DNA of 64,000 bases from Agapanthus africanus (Eukaryota > Streptophyta > Magnoliopsida > Asparagales > Amaryllidaceae): contig CM057338.1 of NCBI GenBank assembly GCA_030015575.1, positions 132,519,546-132,583,545 on the forward strand, in the 5' to 3' direction. The position numbers and the translations under genes are program-made. The number at the start of each line of letters is the position of its first letter. Within the stretch, counting starts at the first letter, position 1. The notes beneath the pieces are model-generated. The model was not told the origin of the DNA and ran no database searches. It saw only the letters and a list, made by a program, of their open reading frames with translations. This document shows, piece after piece, positions 43,180 through 53,618 of this stretch.

Positions 43180-43252
43180 GGGGTATGGGATTTGAACTCT
43201 GGTGGCTTGGTTCAACAGTGTAAGGTATTACCAATGAGCTACAAGCTCTTGC
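43180..43252 (-). other. tRNA-like segment in G LTR (left copy)
   Basis: The minus strand reads GTAGCTCATTGGTAATACC (43224-43242), like a tRNA D arm and pol III A box, then CCACC and AGAGTTCAAATCCC (43187-43200), like a T arm and B box. The spacing is close to that of a real tRNA. Arms around the anticodon position are poor, so I do not call a functional tRNA. The other LTR has it at 47697-47766. Confidence 0.6.
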
Positions 43253-43355
43253 TTGTAATTAAAAAGCAAAACAGACTTATAACTTGTGCTCAGGCAAAAA
43301 TACCCCTTTATGTATTTTTTTGAAAAAATTGTACAGAAAGTTTGGGGTTGTTACA

Positions 43356-43368
43356 TTCTACCCTCCTT
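43356..43368 (-). promoter_or_regulatory. G polypurine tract
   Basis: The minus strand reads AAGGAGGGTAGAA immediately before the LTR start TGTAAC. This fixes the minus orientation. Confidence 0.85.
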
Positions 43369-44756
43369 ATAAAAATTTCGTCCTCGAAATTTGTAAAAGG
43401 AAAGTGTAACAGATTCAAGGAAAGTTTGGTGATTGAAGTACTGATAACAAAGTGATACAAGGGTTTTAAAAATGTGAAAGAGACTTACTGGTGTTACCTT
43501 GGTCAACTGTCTTGGCTTTACTGCTGCTAAGGTGTAAGCCTGTCGCCGTGGCATGTTTCTCCTAACTGGAGGCACATTCCTCTGTCCTCGAGGCATGTTC
43601 CTCAGCGCCTGATGAAATTGGCGATTTGGCTGTGCAGGAAATCCACGTGGAGTTGGTGCTGGGAGTGTAGGACGAGTTGCAGGAGCCTGGATAGCTGGCC
43701 GCTGTGGGTAGTTGGTGTGTGTGAGCTGAGTTGTATCTATATGGACAGGTCTCAATTCTGTGATTGGACGCGCCACAAACAAGGCACAGGCCTTTTGCGT
43801 GCCTACAGTCCTTTATCAAATGTCCATCTCTCTTGCAATGGAAACAGAAATGTGGTCTTGGCTGGTTATTGGGTTCTTCAGTTCTCCTGGGTTCGAACGA
43901 TGGCCTAGAAGAGGCTCCTCCTGCCATTAGAGTGGCAGGGTGTTTCAATCCGACAGATTGAGGTTTGCCCTTCCTCTTTACTACTGCCTCATATCTTCGA
44001 GCAGCCTCATATCTTCGAGCAGCTTTCAAAGCCAAATCATGGGTTGGGAAATCCCCTGTAGCTAGAGCAGCTTGGATTTCCGGGTCCAACCCTTGCTGAA
44101 ATCTTCTAGCCCTGATCTCAGCAGTCGGTATGAGATGGACCGCAAACTTGTTACGGTCTCGTGTTATCTATGTAGTATGTGATAAAATCGAACATTGAGA
44201 CATATCTTACCGACTGAGCATGGTGAACTCAGCGTCATACTCATTTACTGATTTGGTCCATATCGAACCTTGTTGCAGATGAATGAAATGCTGTTCCATG
44301 TCGAACCTGGCAGTCTTAGGGAAGTACTTTGCATCGAACATGTCTCAGAAAGTATTCCATTCGATAGGTTGGTCAAGACGGCTTTCTTCCGCCTTCCACC
44401 AGACCCGTGCATTGTCCGTGAGCTGTAATTTTGCCACACGAACCCAAGCTATCTCTGGCACTTGTGCCGCTGCCAGATCATCTTCGATGCTTTGATCCCA
44501 TTCCTCAGCTTCCAGTGGGCTCTCTTTTCCTGTAAACTGTTTGGGGTGCAAACCCCTGAATTGCTTCACCCCAGGTGCTTTTGTCTCGGGACGGTTCATT
44601 AAAAGAGCAGTCTGCTGCTGCTGTCCCTCGAGAAGGCCGCGGATTGCTTCAAGCAGAACCGTTTGCTCGTTGAGCGGAGCAGGGAAGGCAGGTGTGAGTG
44701 GTAGTGGTGGAGGTGTGTTGTTGACATTGGTGCTGGTGTTGTTTGGGGAATGCATA
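43356..44756 (-). pseudogene. G gag gene with two CCHC knuckles
   Basis: Minus-strand gag of a Tekay/Del-like gypsy element. The start is MHSPNNTSTNVNN near 44755. A Pro-rich head is followed by LLEAIRGLLEGQQQQTALLM, FRGLHPKQFTGKESPLEAEE and ARVWWKAEESRL, the plant chromovirus gag capsid pattern. Downstream (about 44089-43780) lies LKAARRYEAARRYEAVVKRK, which contains a short internal repeat, then two zinc knuckles CFHCKRDGHLIKDC and CLVCGASNHRIETC in the CX2CX4HX4C form, then a Pro/Arg-rich tail. At the far 3' end a phrase normally found after the chromodomain region abuts the purine tract, without pol between. It is broken. Confidence 0.88.
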
Positions 44757-44959
44757 ACCTTGAATGATAAATTTAGGTTAGGACAGATTCAAAATATATG
44801 ATTCAAGGAATATGAAATTATAAGATTCAAGGACCATGAATTGTAAAGAATGTTTTAGTTGCTGGTTCTTGTGTTATAATGCTTATGTTGTTCACGCAGA
44901 ACAGAACTGCATGGTAGTGTTCCATACAACTCTGAACTGCATGGGCCACCAATAAAACC
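44757..44959 (-). other. G leader, no recognised primer site
   Basis: About 200 bases between the 5' LTR and gag. On the minus strand the LTR end GCGTGACA is followed by GGTTTTATTGGTGGCCCATG. I do not recognise a tRNA match, unlike the TGGTATCAGAGC common in Tekay-type elements. Confidence 0.5.
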
Positions 44960-47869
44960 TGTCACGCTCCGCTTCCCAGTATACAGGTAGAGGACGCGAC
45001 GAGGCCGCTACGTATTTACTGTGAAGTAAATACGCTAAGCGTAACTAAGCAATATAAGAATAAATGCACAAGAGACAAGATATAGTAAAATAGCAACTTG
45101 TTTTATTCACATTCTTTTTACAATACATGGAAAAGTAAATTCAACTGAATGAAAGCAATGCCTAAACAGTGGCATAACAGAAATGAAAAGTACTGAATAA
45201 AAATGTGTACAATGAAGCTAGAGCTCTGGGTCGTGGGCAAGCTGATCCAAGTCCTCACTAGTAGGCTCGATCTCCTGAGTGTTCAGATCACCTGACAACA
45301 TTCCAAAGAAGAAAGAGAAGGAATGTCGTCAGCGAACAATCGCTCGGTAAGTCCCAAAGATAAGGGAGAAATAGAATAGACAGAGAGTAAGAGAGAGAGA
45401 GAGAGTAGCTTTTACAGTTGTATTATATTGTTATATTGTTGTATTTAGTGTTAACGTTGTTGTTTGTACCTTAGTACAGAAGGATGCAAGTATATATGAG
45501 AGGAGTCTCACTTGCCCCGGAGACTAAGGTATCAGGAACTCAAGGAACCGTTTATGCCACGGTACAACAGCAATGGAATATAGGTTAGGTGTCTTATGGT
45601 TGCAGTCTCGTGCCATTTTTAACACCTTCCGTACCAATCTACCTCTTAAACCCCGTGATGTCTTGTTTTTATTGTTTATATTGTAAATTGTATAGCAACT
45701 TGTATTGTCTTGTAATATAGATTATATAATTGGATGACTTGACGAAACCATGATATCAGTAAATGGATGTAATTGGAGAATCATGGATGTAACTGGAGAA
45801 TCATGTAAATGGAAGTATATTCATGATTCGGTTCAGTCAATACAGATTGAATAGATTGAATATATGGATTCATGGATTCATATTGAATTGTAGTTTGTAC
45901 TTGAATTATATTCAAGTCAGATTATTTCTCAATTTGAGTCAGAACAATTAGAAAAGAAATTGAAGTCCTGATTGTTTTGATGTTATCGGTAACCGCTGCA
46001 CATGGGCAGCAGGATTTGTGTCTTTTTCAAAAACGATTACTGTGTTGATAACACCGTTATTAAGTTGTCTACCTTAAATAGGCAAGCAACCACTTCTCCG
46101 GCTCCCTGAGGCTCAAGAGATTGGTCCCGCTTAAACCTATATTTACTTGAGTCCTTAAGGTAATTTATAGAACTTGAGGGGGTTTTATGTTAAAATCCTT
46201 TTGTATAATTTTCAAAATATACCCCAACTATTTAATTATTGTCTTTAGAGTTATCATAGATGTAGATTTTATATTTTTGATATTTCTAGTAAAAATAACC
46301 TAATTTCATAATATAGGGTATTTAATTGTAAGTATTGGACTTGTATGGAATTTCATGGTATTTTAATATAAATGATTCTTGTGATTTTTTTAAAGAAAGT
46401 TGGAATATTTATATTATATCAAAAATAGGTATTTTGATAATACATATATATATTTTATATAAAATAATTTTAATTTATTATTTTCTAGAAATCTCATTTT
46501 CTTAAGATATTCGTATTTTAAATCTTCGAGACGGAATGCTCCTTGCGGAGGTCTGAATCTCACACTACTAAGCCCAGGGATGTGCGATAATCCACACCAT
46601 CCCAGTCGGGTTCTCCAAAATGTGTTGTAGCGGCGTTTTGTAAAGATTTGTTTAAAAATACTAAATCTTGTAAAAATAGTTTTATTAGTAAAGGTTATTT
46701 ATATGTAAAGGTTCGTTTCCCGTATTCTATATTCCCAAAAATTATTGTGCTATATTTCATATGAGCGTTGAGAGGAGGTAGGTCATTACCTCGTGATCTA
46801 ACTTAAAGGTATAGCAAGATTGTGATGATTTAATGTCAAAACGAAACTACATGGTACTTTATTGAAAAAGAGCAATAAAAGTTACAAAATGATGTAGATT
46901 GTCATGAAACTTGTTCAAAATGTTTGTTAATGATTAATAGTCAACATGTAATGGTTTAATAGGGTTGTGTTTAAGAAAAGTGGGATTTTTAGAAAGAAAC
47001 CGAATCGGAAATCGGTTTGACTCCGATTCCGTCGGGTTTTATTAAAAGATGTTTTTTAGAGTAGCAAAGGAGAGAGGGAGGTGGGACTTACTGGCTTTTG
47101 GTTTAGACGAGAGGAAGAGGGAGTGGACGTAGGTTTCGGTACGCCGTTTCGTCGCCGGGAGCTCTTAGGGTCGTCGTCGGAAAATCGCTGGAGCTTCGCC
47201 CTTCGCTAACTCCAAAAGTACACTAAACTTCTATGGATTTCTTGAGAGTTTTGATCAGAATTTTGGAGTGAGGGGTGTGTGTGTAGGGGTTGTATTTATA
47301 GGGTAATGCTAGGGTTTAGGATAGGTGAAAGGTTAAATAAAAAAATGAAATAAAAATGTAATAAAATGGAGTAAATAGGGTTTTAAAGATGCTCTGTTAC
47401 TGATCTGAGAAATTAAAGTGTGCAGGTGTACATGGGATATCAAAAGCCACACTTCTTCAGTAGGTTACTCGGCGGTCCGGCCAAGTCCGGCCGGCGGCGG
47501 CGGCCCGAATCGGCCGGTCCGCCGGCCGAGTTGGCCAATTCCGGCAGGGTCAGGCGGCCAGAATCCCCCCGACGGTCCATTAACTCTCTGGCACAGTTAC
47601 TTTTCAGGGTGTAGTGGGGTTTTTGTGAGATATGCACATGTAAACTCTTGGTATTCTAAAAATTCAAAATAAAACAATATTAAAAATAATGTGGGGGTAT
47701 GGGATTTGAACTCTGGTGGCTTGGTTCAGCAGTGCAAGGTATTACCAATGAGCTATAAGCTCTTACTTGTAATTAAAAAGCAAAACACACTTATAACTTG
47801 TGCTCAGGCAAAAATACCCCTTTCTGTATTTTTTTGAAAAAATTGTACAGAAAGTTTGGGGTTGTTACA
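44960..47869 (-). repeat. G 5' LTR (right copy)
   Basis: Begins TGTCACGCTCCGCTTCCCAG on the plus strand and ends GGGGTTGTTACA. It is colinear with 40423-43355, with a TATA box at 47294-47300 and the tRNA-like segment at 47697-47766. Confidence 0.93.
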
Positions 47870-47874
47870 GCGCT
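47870..47874. repeat. Target-site duplication of G, right (GCGCT)
   Basis: Exact partner of 40418-40422. The integrase of A resumes at once with ETAAYLLNQVPSKS. Confidence 0.93.
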
Positions 47875-48370
47875 GGAAACAGCAGCATACCTATTGAATC
47901 AAGTTCCATCTAAATCTGTACCTACCACACCATATGAGATATGGAGTGGGAAGTGACCATATTGTAAACGAGTTAAGATATGGGGTTGTCCGGTCTATGT
48001 CAAAAGGAAAAATCCGGACAAACTCGAGGCACGTTCAGTCCTTTGCAAGTTTGTGGGATATCCAAAAAATTCACAAGGATATATATTCTACCACGCTGAG
48101 GAACAAAAGGTGTTTGTTTCTCAATATGCCACCTTTTTAGAAAAGGAATTTCTTGTAAAAGAAATTAGTGGCGAAGAGGTTGAGCTGGACGCCGGAAGAA
48201 GTTCCAGCAGCACAAACTGTAACTGACGATTTAGTGGAACCGGAGGATTCAATAGTTCCCAACGAACCTCAGTCTCTCCGCCGATCTGGTAGGGTTCCTC
48301 ATCCACCTGAGAGATACTACGGTTTTCTCATAGACGGTGGGAGCGAGGATTGCATCATGGTAGATGATGA
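47875..48370 (+). pseudogene. Copia A integrase end and linker to RT
   Basis: It continues the integrase interrupted by G. ETAAYLLNQVPSKSVPTTPY then KIWGCPVYVKRKNPDKLEAR, CKFVGYPKNSQGYIFYHAEE and VFVSQYATFLEKEF form the usual C-terminal part of Copia integrase. A polar linker follows (EPQSLRRSGRVPHPPERYYG), as in all Copia elements before RT. It is broken. Confidence 0.9.
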
Positions 48371-49250
48371 CCCAACTAGTTTCGAGCAGGCCATCACGAG
48401 TGGAGACTCTGTGAAATGGCTGGATGCAATGCGATCTGATATGGAATCCATGTACACCAACAAAGTGTGGACTTTGGAAGTTGCTCCTGAAAGGGTAAAA
48501 CCCATCGGGAGCAAATGGATCTTTAAAAAGAAACTTGGTGTAGATGGAAAAGTTGAGACTTTCAAAGCAAGACTTGTTGCAAAAGGTTTTCGACAAAGAC
48601 CAGGTGTGGACTATGATGAAACCTTTTCTCCAGTGGCTATACTTAAAGTCCATCCGGGTCCTGCTTGCCATCGCTGCATACCATGACTACGAAATCTGGC
48701 AAATGGGTGTTAAGACCGCTTTTCTAAATGGTGATTTAGAAGAGTGCATGTACATGACTCAGCCAGAGGGCTTCATGGACAGTGGGAGCAGCGGGAAGGT
48801 GTGCTAGCTGCTTAAATCCATCTACGGGTTAAAGCAGGCATCGCAGAGTTGGAACATCTATTTTGATGTGGTAGTCAAAGAGTTTGACTTCATCAAAAAT
48901 GTAGATGGACCTTGTATATACAAGAAGGTGGCAGAGAGTAAGGTTGTCTTCCTCATATTGTACGTGGATGACATACTCTTATGCTGCAATCGGTCAAGCT
49001 CTTCTTATCATAAAGATTCTCAATGAAAGATCTAGGGGATGCCTCCTACATCTTGGGGATTAAGATCTATAGAGATAGATCTAAACGGATACTGGGATTG
49101 TCCCAATCCAGGTACATTGACACCATACTAAAGAGCTTTGGTATGGAAGAATCCAAGCGTGGGTTTTTACCCACGATCTCTGGACTGACTCTCTCCAAAG
49201 AGATGTCTCTCAAGATTGATTTGGAGAGAGCTCGCATGCAAGGGATACCC
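48371..49250 (+). pseudogene. Copia A reverse transcriptase
   Basis: The entry segment WLDAMRSDMESMYTNKVWTL is followed by KPIGSKWIFKKKLGVDGKVE, FKARLVAKGFRQRPGVDYDE and TFSPVA. Then come VKTAFLNGDLEECMYMTQPE (catalytic Asp position), LKSIYGLKQASQSWN, and LYVDDILL at 48958-48981 with the catalytic DD. MKDLGDASYILGIKIYRDRS and LGLSQSRYIDTILKSFGMEE close the domain. These are standard Copia RT blocks in the standard order. The enzyme copies element RNA into DNA. It is broken but well conserved. Confidence 0.93.
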
Positions 49251-49874
49251 TATACTTCGGCAGTAGGCTCTATCATGGATGCAATGTTATGTACCAGATC
49301 CGATATAGTATACTCACTAAGTGTAGCGAGTAGGTATCAAGCAGATCCAGGAGAGAGTCACTGGACAGCTGTGAAGAACATTCTCAAGTACTTGAGAAGA
49401 ACTAAAGAGATGTTCTTGGTGTATGGTAACGGAGAACTCCAAGTAGAGTCCTTTACCGATTCGAGCTTCCAGAGTGATAAAGACGACTCTAAGTCGGTCT
49501 CGGGATTTTTCTTTACCCTCAATAGAGAGGCGGTTTGTTGGAAGGGTTCCAAATAAGAAACCGTGGCAGACTCGACGATAGAGGCTGAATACATTACTGC
49601 CAATGATGCTGCCAAAGAGGCTGTCTGGATGAAAAAGTTCATAACTGAACTTGGAGTGGTTCCATCCATTGTGCATCCAATACCTTTGTATTGTGATAAC
49701 AATGGAGCAGTGGCCTTGTCCAAGGAACCCAGGTCCCATCAACGATCCAGGCATATTCTGAGGCGGTATCACCTGATCCGGGAGATAGTTGATCGCCGGG
49801 AGATCGAGGTCAGGAGAGTTGACACGAAGGACAACATGGCAGATCCACTCACCAAGGCCATTCCCCAGATATAA
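49251..49874 (+). pseudogene. Copia A RNase H
   Basis: Reads YTSAVGSIMDAMLCTRSDIV, HWTAVKNILKYLRRTKEMFL, SFTDSSFQSDKDDSKSVSGF, then STIEAEYITANDAAKEAVWM, LYCDNNGAVALSKEPRSHQR, HILRRYHLIREIVDRREIEV and NMADPLTKAIPQI at the end. The D, E and D positions lie in FTDSS, EAEY and YCDNNGA. It is the last pol domain of Copia, removes RNA from the hybrid, and ends about 70 bases before the 3' LTR. It is partly open but broken overall. Confidence 0.93.
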
Positions 49875-49930
49875 TTTGAGAGACTCTTCGGGATGTTTTG
49901 TATGAGATACTATAACAATTGGCCTTAGTG

Positions 49931-49942
49931 CAAGTGGGAAAT
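49931..49942 (+). promoter_or_regulatory. Copia A polypurine tract
   Basis: CAAGTGGGAAAT stands directly before the 3' LTR start TGTTAG. B has the related AGTGGGAGAT. Confidence 0.88.
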
Positions 49943-52209
49943 TGTTAGTTATATGTATGCTCTAGAGGTCATTATTGTACATGTGATGTATATTATAGTG
50001 GATGCTTGGATATATATAGAGAGGACTTTCTTACTCGACATGATAGTATACTATCTGGTTGCTCTTTATCTTAACATGTTGACTTGTATATGTGATGTTG
50101 TCTTACTCTCATATGTTGATAAAGCCCTTAGGTTATGTACTTGACTACCAGGACTATGATGGAGATCATACTAGTGGGGCCAAGGGTAGTCTACAAGTAC
50201 ACCCTAAAATAGTTCCTAGTCGAGGGTGTATCGAGACGAGGCATTCATATTCCGGAGTAGACTAGCGTATACGTATCTTGACATATATGATGGGCGATGG
50301 ATGATCCCACATCCATTGGTGTTTGGCATCAAAGATGGTATACGGGTGCTCAGTGGAGACTGGGTACACTGAACGGACTCGCCGAGAACTCCTAGTTGAT
50401 ATTATACCTATCGTCAGATAGCAGTTCTCCGGTGACACTGGTACAGGTTAGTCTGTAGACCCAAGATCGTCATAGAGTCTTGTGTGATTCCCACAGTGCT
50501 GTGATTTCCACCTTACCACGTTCAATAGAACGTGCAAAACGGTGGTTTTTGGGTACAGTCCCGAATCACATGGAGGCAATGAGCAATAGGAGGGGATTAG
50601 TCTCTCCCGGTATTAGGGGTTGATGTTGCGCTGTGCTCGATTGGCCATAACGATAAGTCCCTGGCCAGGGCTGCTACGGAGATTTACTGATAAGTGTTAT
50701 CAGTAGTTTCCCGACCCGTTATGAGCCTCACATCGGCATGACTTATCGGTTATTGGGGTCTGACGTTTACCACCCCTAGATTAGATATGCGACATATCAG
50801 ACAAAGAGACTGGACTGTACGGTAGTGTTACTGACAGGCTTTTGCAGGAGTTAGAGCAGGCTAGCTTGCTGATCTTCTGATCGTTCAATACCCGGGTAGC
50901 CGTTACGTCTAGCTAGTACCGTTGATGGCTTGTGGGTGCTTGATGTGATCATCACCTATTGCCGGCGTATTAATGAGTCTTTAGAGTCCTACACAGAGGT
51001 TTCACTGGCTCAGGAAAAATGAAGTAGGAGCACATACGTGATATATGCAGGACCGAGATTAATACGAGTATATGATACCGTATTCTATTCTCGCGATATA
51101 ATGTATCGATCGGTTATATAAGATATAGCCGGGTTATCGAATCAAGTGTTGATTCAATAAGTCGATATAGTATCGGTCGGTTATTTGAGAGATAGCCGGG
51201 TTATCGAATCAAGTATTGGTTCGATAAGTTGATACAAATTATATTAGTCGGTCATATGAGATATAACCGGATTATTAAATCAAGTGTTGATTTAATGATT
51301 TAATGTATAATTATATATATGATATATTAATTTACATTAACTAATATTAGCTCACTTAAGCATTTCTTTTTCTCAGATGTGCACACTTGATATATACGTA
51401 ATATATATTAATTGTGTTTTATTTATATGTCATGGTTGATGATACATGCAACATGGGTGTATGAGACATACACCATGATAATGATAATGAAGGGTTTATT
51501 TATTTAGAATAAAACAATTATTAGTTAGAAATTTGTCACATGGCATGAAGCTTCATGAAGCTTGGAGACCCATTGACTTAGTCCACTAGTTTTGTCTTAT
51601 ACTAGAATTTGTTAACCCAACCATTATCTAAACTCATGGTTAAGTCTCTACATGAGATATATTAGATATTTTCTCACCCATGGTTGCCATTCTCTCTCAC
51701 ATCTATTATTTGCTTCTTCTTTCTCAAAGCTCAAGAGAGCTCTTTAGGTTTTGAGAAAAGCTTAAAAACAAGTGAGAAAGTAATTCTAAAGTGAGCAAAA
51801 ATCCTACTTCATCATCCTATACTAGATTAGCACTTTAGTATAGGGTGTTAGCTTCACTAATCCCACATTAGTGAAGAAGGTAGCTTGGGTTTGTGACTCC
51901 TCAACATAGATCATCTTTGGCTTGGAAGACTTCAAGCAAGCATGCATCTTTATTCTTGTGGAGCCATTCGAGAGTCCGCAAGATCACAACTTGGAGCGAA
52001 AGGATTACTACAAGGAGCTAAAGAAGTGAAGGACCGGATTACGAAGGTTGTAATCCCTAATCACTTAGTTGTAAAGTAGTTTACACATTGTATTATCTAA
52101 ATCTCCAGTTAAAGATTCTATGTTAGGGTTCTTCTAGCATGGCAAAATTTTTGAATTTGGCATGGATGATGCCACCCGAAACCTTGCTGTCATGCTTAGG
52201 AACCCTTCA
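49943..52209 (+). repeat. Copia A 3' LTR
   Basis: Whole LTR copy of 2267 bases, TGTTAGTTATATG ... GGAACCCTTCA. It confirms that B and its CCCAC duplication are extra in the 5' copy. It shares blocks with B and C1 LTRs (for example GGGTACAGTCCCGA, CTCCCGGTATT, TTATCGGTTATTGGGGTCTG). Confidence 0.95.
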
Positions 52210-52214
52210 CATGT
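52210..52214. repeat. Target-site duplication of Copia A, right (CATGT)
   Basis: Partner of CACGT at 23973-23977. Tat LTR sequence (GAGGTGCCCCCAAAAATGG) follows at once. Confidence 0.88.
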
Positions 52215-53618
52215 GAGGTGCCCCCAAAAATGGAAACTGCCTTTGATTTTTTCCATTTTTGCTTTATAAGTGCTAGACACTACTTGGGGTCACGTGGGAT
52301 CACGTGAGCCAATCTCGGTTGTTCTCTTTTGTTCATCAAGGGTGCTCACGTGGGAGTACGTGATTGGCCGTTATCATGTTGGGTGCCAATCTTTTTACGT
52401 GCATGGAGATCCTAAGTTTCTAGATATTCAAGCCTACTGTTTTGTAAGAATTAAATTCTTAGGACTTAGTTTCCTCTTAGGTTTGGGATCTGCATGGCAG
52501 AATCTCCTGGATGAGAATTGAATTCTCAACTTGTAGGGAGATCTGCTTCTATAAATCTTTCACTATAAGGAAGAACTAAGTTCTTATATGAAGGGTTAAA
52601 CCCTTATTTTATCAGAGGAATTAAATTCCTATATACTTTTTGGGAGAATTTAATTCTCTGAACTTAGATTTTCCCCTAGGTTTTGGATCTGCATGGCAGA
52701 ATCTCCCCGATGAGAATTAAATTCTCAACTTGTGGGGAGATCTGCTTCTGTAGATCTCAACCAGAGAAAGAACCATGTTCTTTTTAGAAGAGTTAAACTC
52801 TTATGGAGGTGAAAAAGAGATGAGATATTCTCTGTGTTTTGTTCCTTCTTTTATCTAGAGTTTCTTTTTCTCTTTTAGGAGGTCTTTTTCTCTCTGGAGA
52901 ATTAAATTCTCTTTTCTTTTAAAATTACAAGGGGGTTTCTCTCTTTCTTTTCTGCATATCCTTTTTTTGTGTCTCTTGGCTCCTATTTATAGGAGAAAGA
53001 AAAGAATCAATTTTTTCAGAAAATCTCTCATTGAGATATTTTGATTGATTTTATAATCAACCAAAATGATATTTTAAATCAATCGGTGAATTTTATTCAC
53101 CGTTGGATTTTTAATCCAAGGACTTCTGTTTTACAGAAGATATTTCTCACAAAATTAGGAAAATGTTTCCCTATACAAAATCTTCTTATGTAAATAGGTC
53201 ATTTTTAATCACCATTGGATTTTTAATCCAATGGTGCTCTGCTTTACAGAGCGCAATCTTTCTTGTTTAGAAAGATCTAAGGAAATATTTTCCAAATAGG
53301 GCTTTGATCCCTTTTATTTAGAATTTAATTCTATCAGTTCAGAAGGCATAGGAACACATCACGTGTAGCACGTGACCCCACAAATTTAAGCCCATCAAAG
53401 AGCGTCACGTGCTATCACGTGAATTTTTCTGGCCAATTGTTTGTTTTAAGAAGGCGCCTATATACTTTGTATATAGAGGTCACGTGTCTGCACGTGAGGC
53501 TCAGTTTCAGCCTTGGTTTGTCAAGCGCAGTGCCTATCACGTATGGGCATGTGATGCTCCATTTGGAGCCTTTTCCCATTGCTTTTTATATTTATTATTC
53601 ATTTTTCCAAAGGGAACA
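52215..53618 (-). repeat. Tat 5' LTR, outer part
   Basis: Colinear with 3495-4893 of the left LTR, including the palindrome array and the G-box pairs. It ends abruptly at GGGAACA where sequence of C1 begins. No target duplication is seen at that edge. Some palindromes are more perfect here than in the left copy, such as AAGGGTT-A-AACCCTT and AGGAATT-A-AATTCCT near 52594-52627. Confidence 0.88.
52984..52991 (-). promoter_or_regulatory. TATA box of Tat 5' LTR
   Basis: The minus strand reads CTCCTATAAATAGGAGCC, a canonical plant TATA box which is also a palindrome. Transcription would start near 52955 and run toward gag, though A now separates them. Confidence 0.75.

Larger units (their letters stand above)
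40423..43355 (-). repeat. G 3' LTR (left copy)
   Basis: On the plus strand it ends GGGGTTGTTACA; on the minus strand the LTR starts TGTAACAACCCC. It carries a nested inverted structure at 41452-41522 (GTTATC, GGTAA, CCGC ... GCGG, TTACC, GATAAC), an AT run near 41920, a TATA box and a tRNA-like segment. Confidence 0.93.
40423..47869 (-). mobile_element. G: gag-only gypsy element (TR-GAG-like)
   Basis: Minus-strand Ty3/gypsy-type element of 7447 bases. LTRs are 40423-43355 (2933) and 44960-47869 (2910), with an interior of only 1604 bases. The interior carries gag and, at its 3' end, the closing phrase and purine tract of a Tekay/Del-type element (AATTTCGAGGACGAAATTTT, then AAGGAGGGTAGAA before the LTR start TGTAACAACCCC). 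No protease, RT, RNase H or integrase is seen. This matches the described non-autonomous class of terminal-repeat elements with only gag. LTR copies differ by several percent by eye, so it is older than B. The gag itself is broken. Confidence 0.88.
23978..52209 (+). mobile_element. A: Copia element, host of B and G
   Basis: Plus-strand Copia. It has a 5' LTR (23978-36388, interrupted by B), a tRNA-Met primer site at 36390, a long leader, a short gag stub, protease, integrase (interrupted by G), RT, RNase H, a purine tract at 49933-49942 and a 3' LTR (49943-52209). Without B and G it is about 10.6 kb, with LTRs of 2268 and 2267 bases. LTR copies differ by a few percent by eye, more in the first 360 bases. 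The order integrase before RT proves Copia. Motifs suggest the Tork/Angela side, which is tentative. It is broken, with several breaks. Confidence 0.93.
3309..53618 (-). mobile_element. T: Tat-lineage Ty3/gypsy element, split by Copia A
   Basis: This is a minus-strand Ty3/gypsy element of the Tat group. Parts in its own 5' to 3' order are: 5' LTR (53618-52215, then 23977-23766), leader, gag, protease, RT, RNase H, archaeal-type RNase H, integrase, a long 3' untranslated zone with tandem repeats, a gene on the opposite strand (5736-9900) and the 3' LTR (about 5700-3309). The dual RNase H and an extra antisense ORF between pol and the 3' LTR are known hallmarks of Tat elements. Without the A insertion about 22 kb of T remains. 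It looks broken in many places. It predates A, which interrupts its 5' LTR. I could not place its primer-binding site. Confidence 0.85.

Noticed and set aside
43180-43252. A functional tRNA gene
   Set aside because: A- and B-box-like parts are present, but the anticodon and acceptor arms do not pair well and the copy lies within an LTR. I kept it as tRNA-like only.
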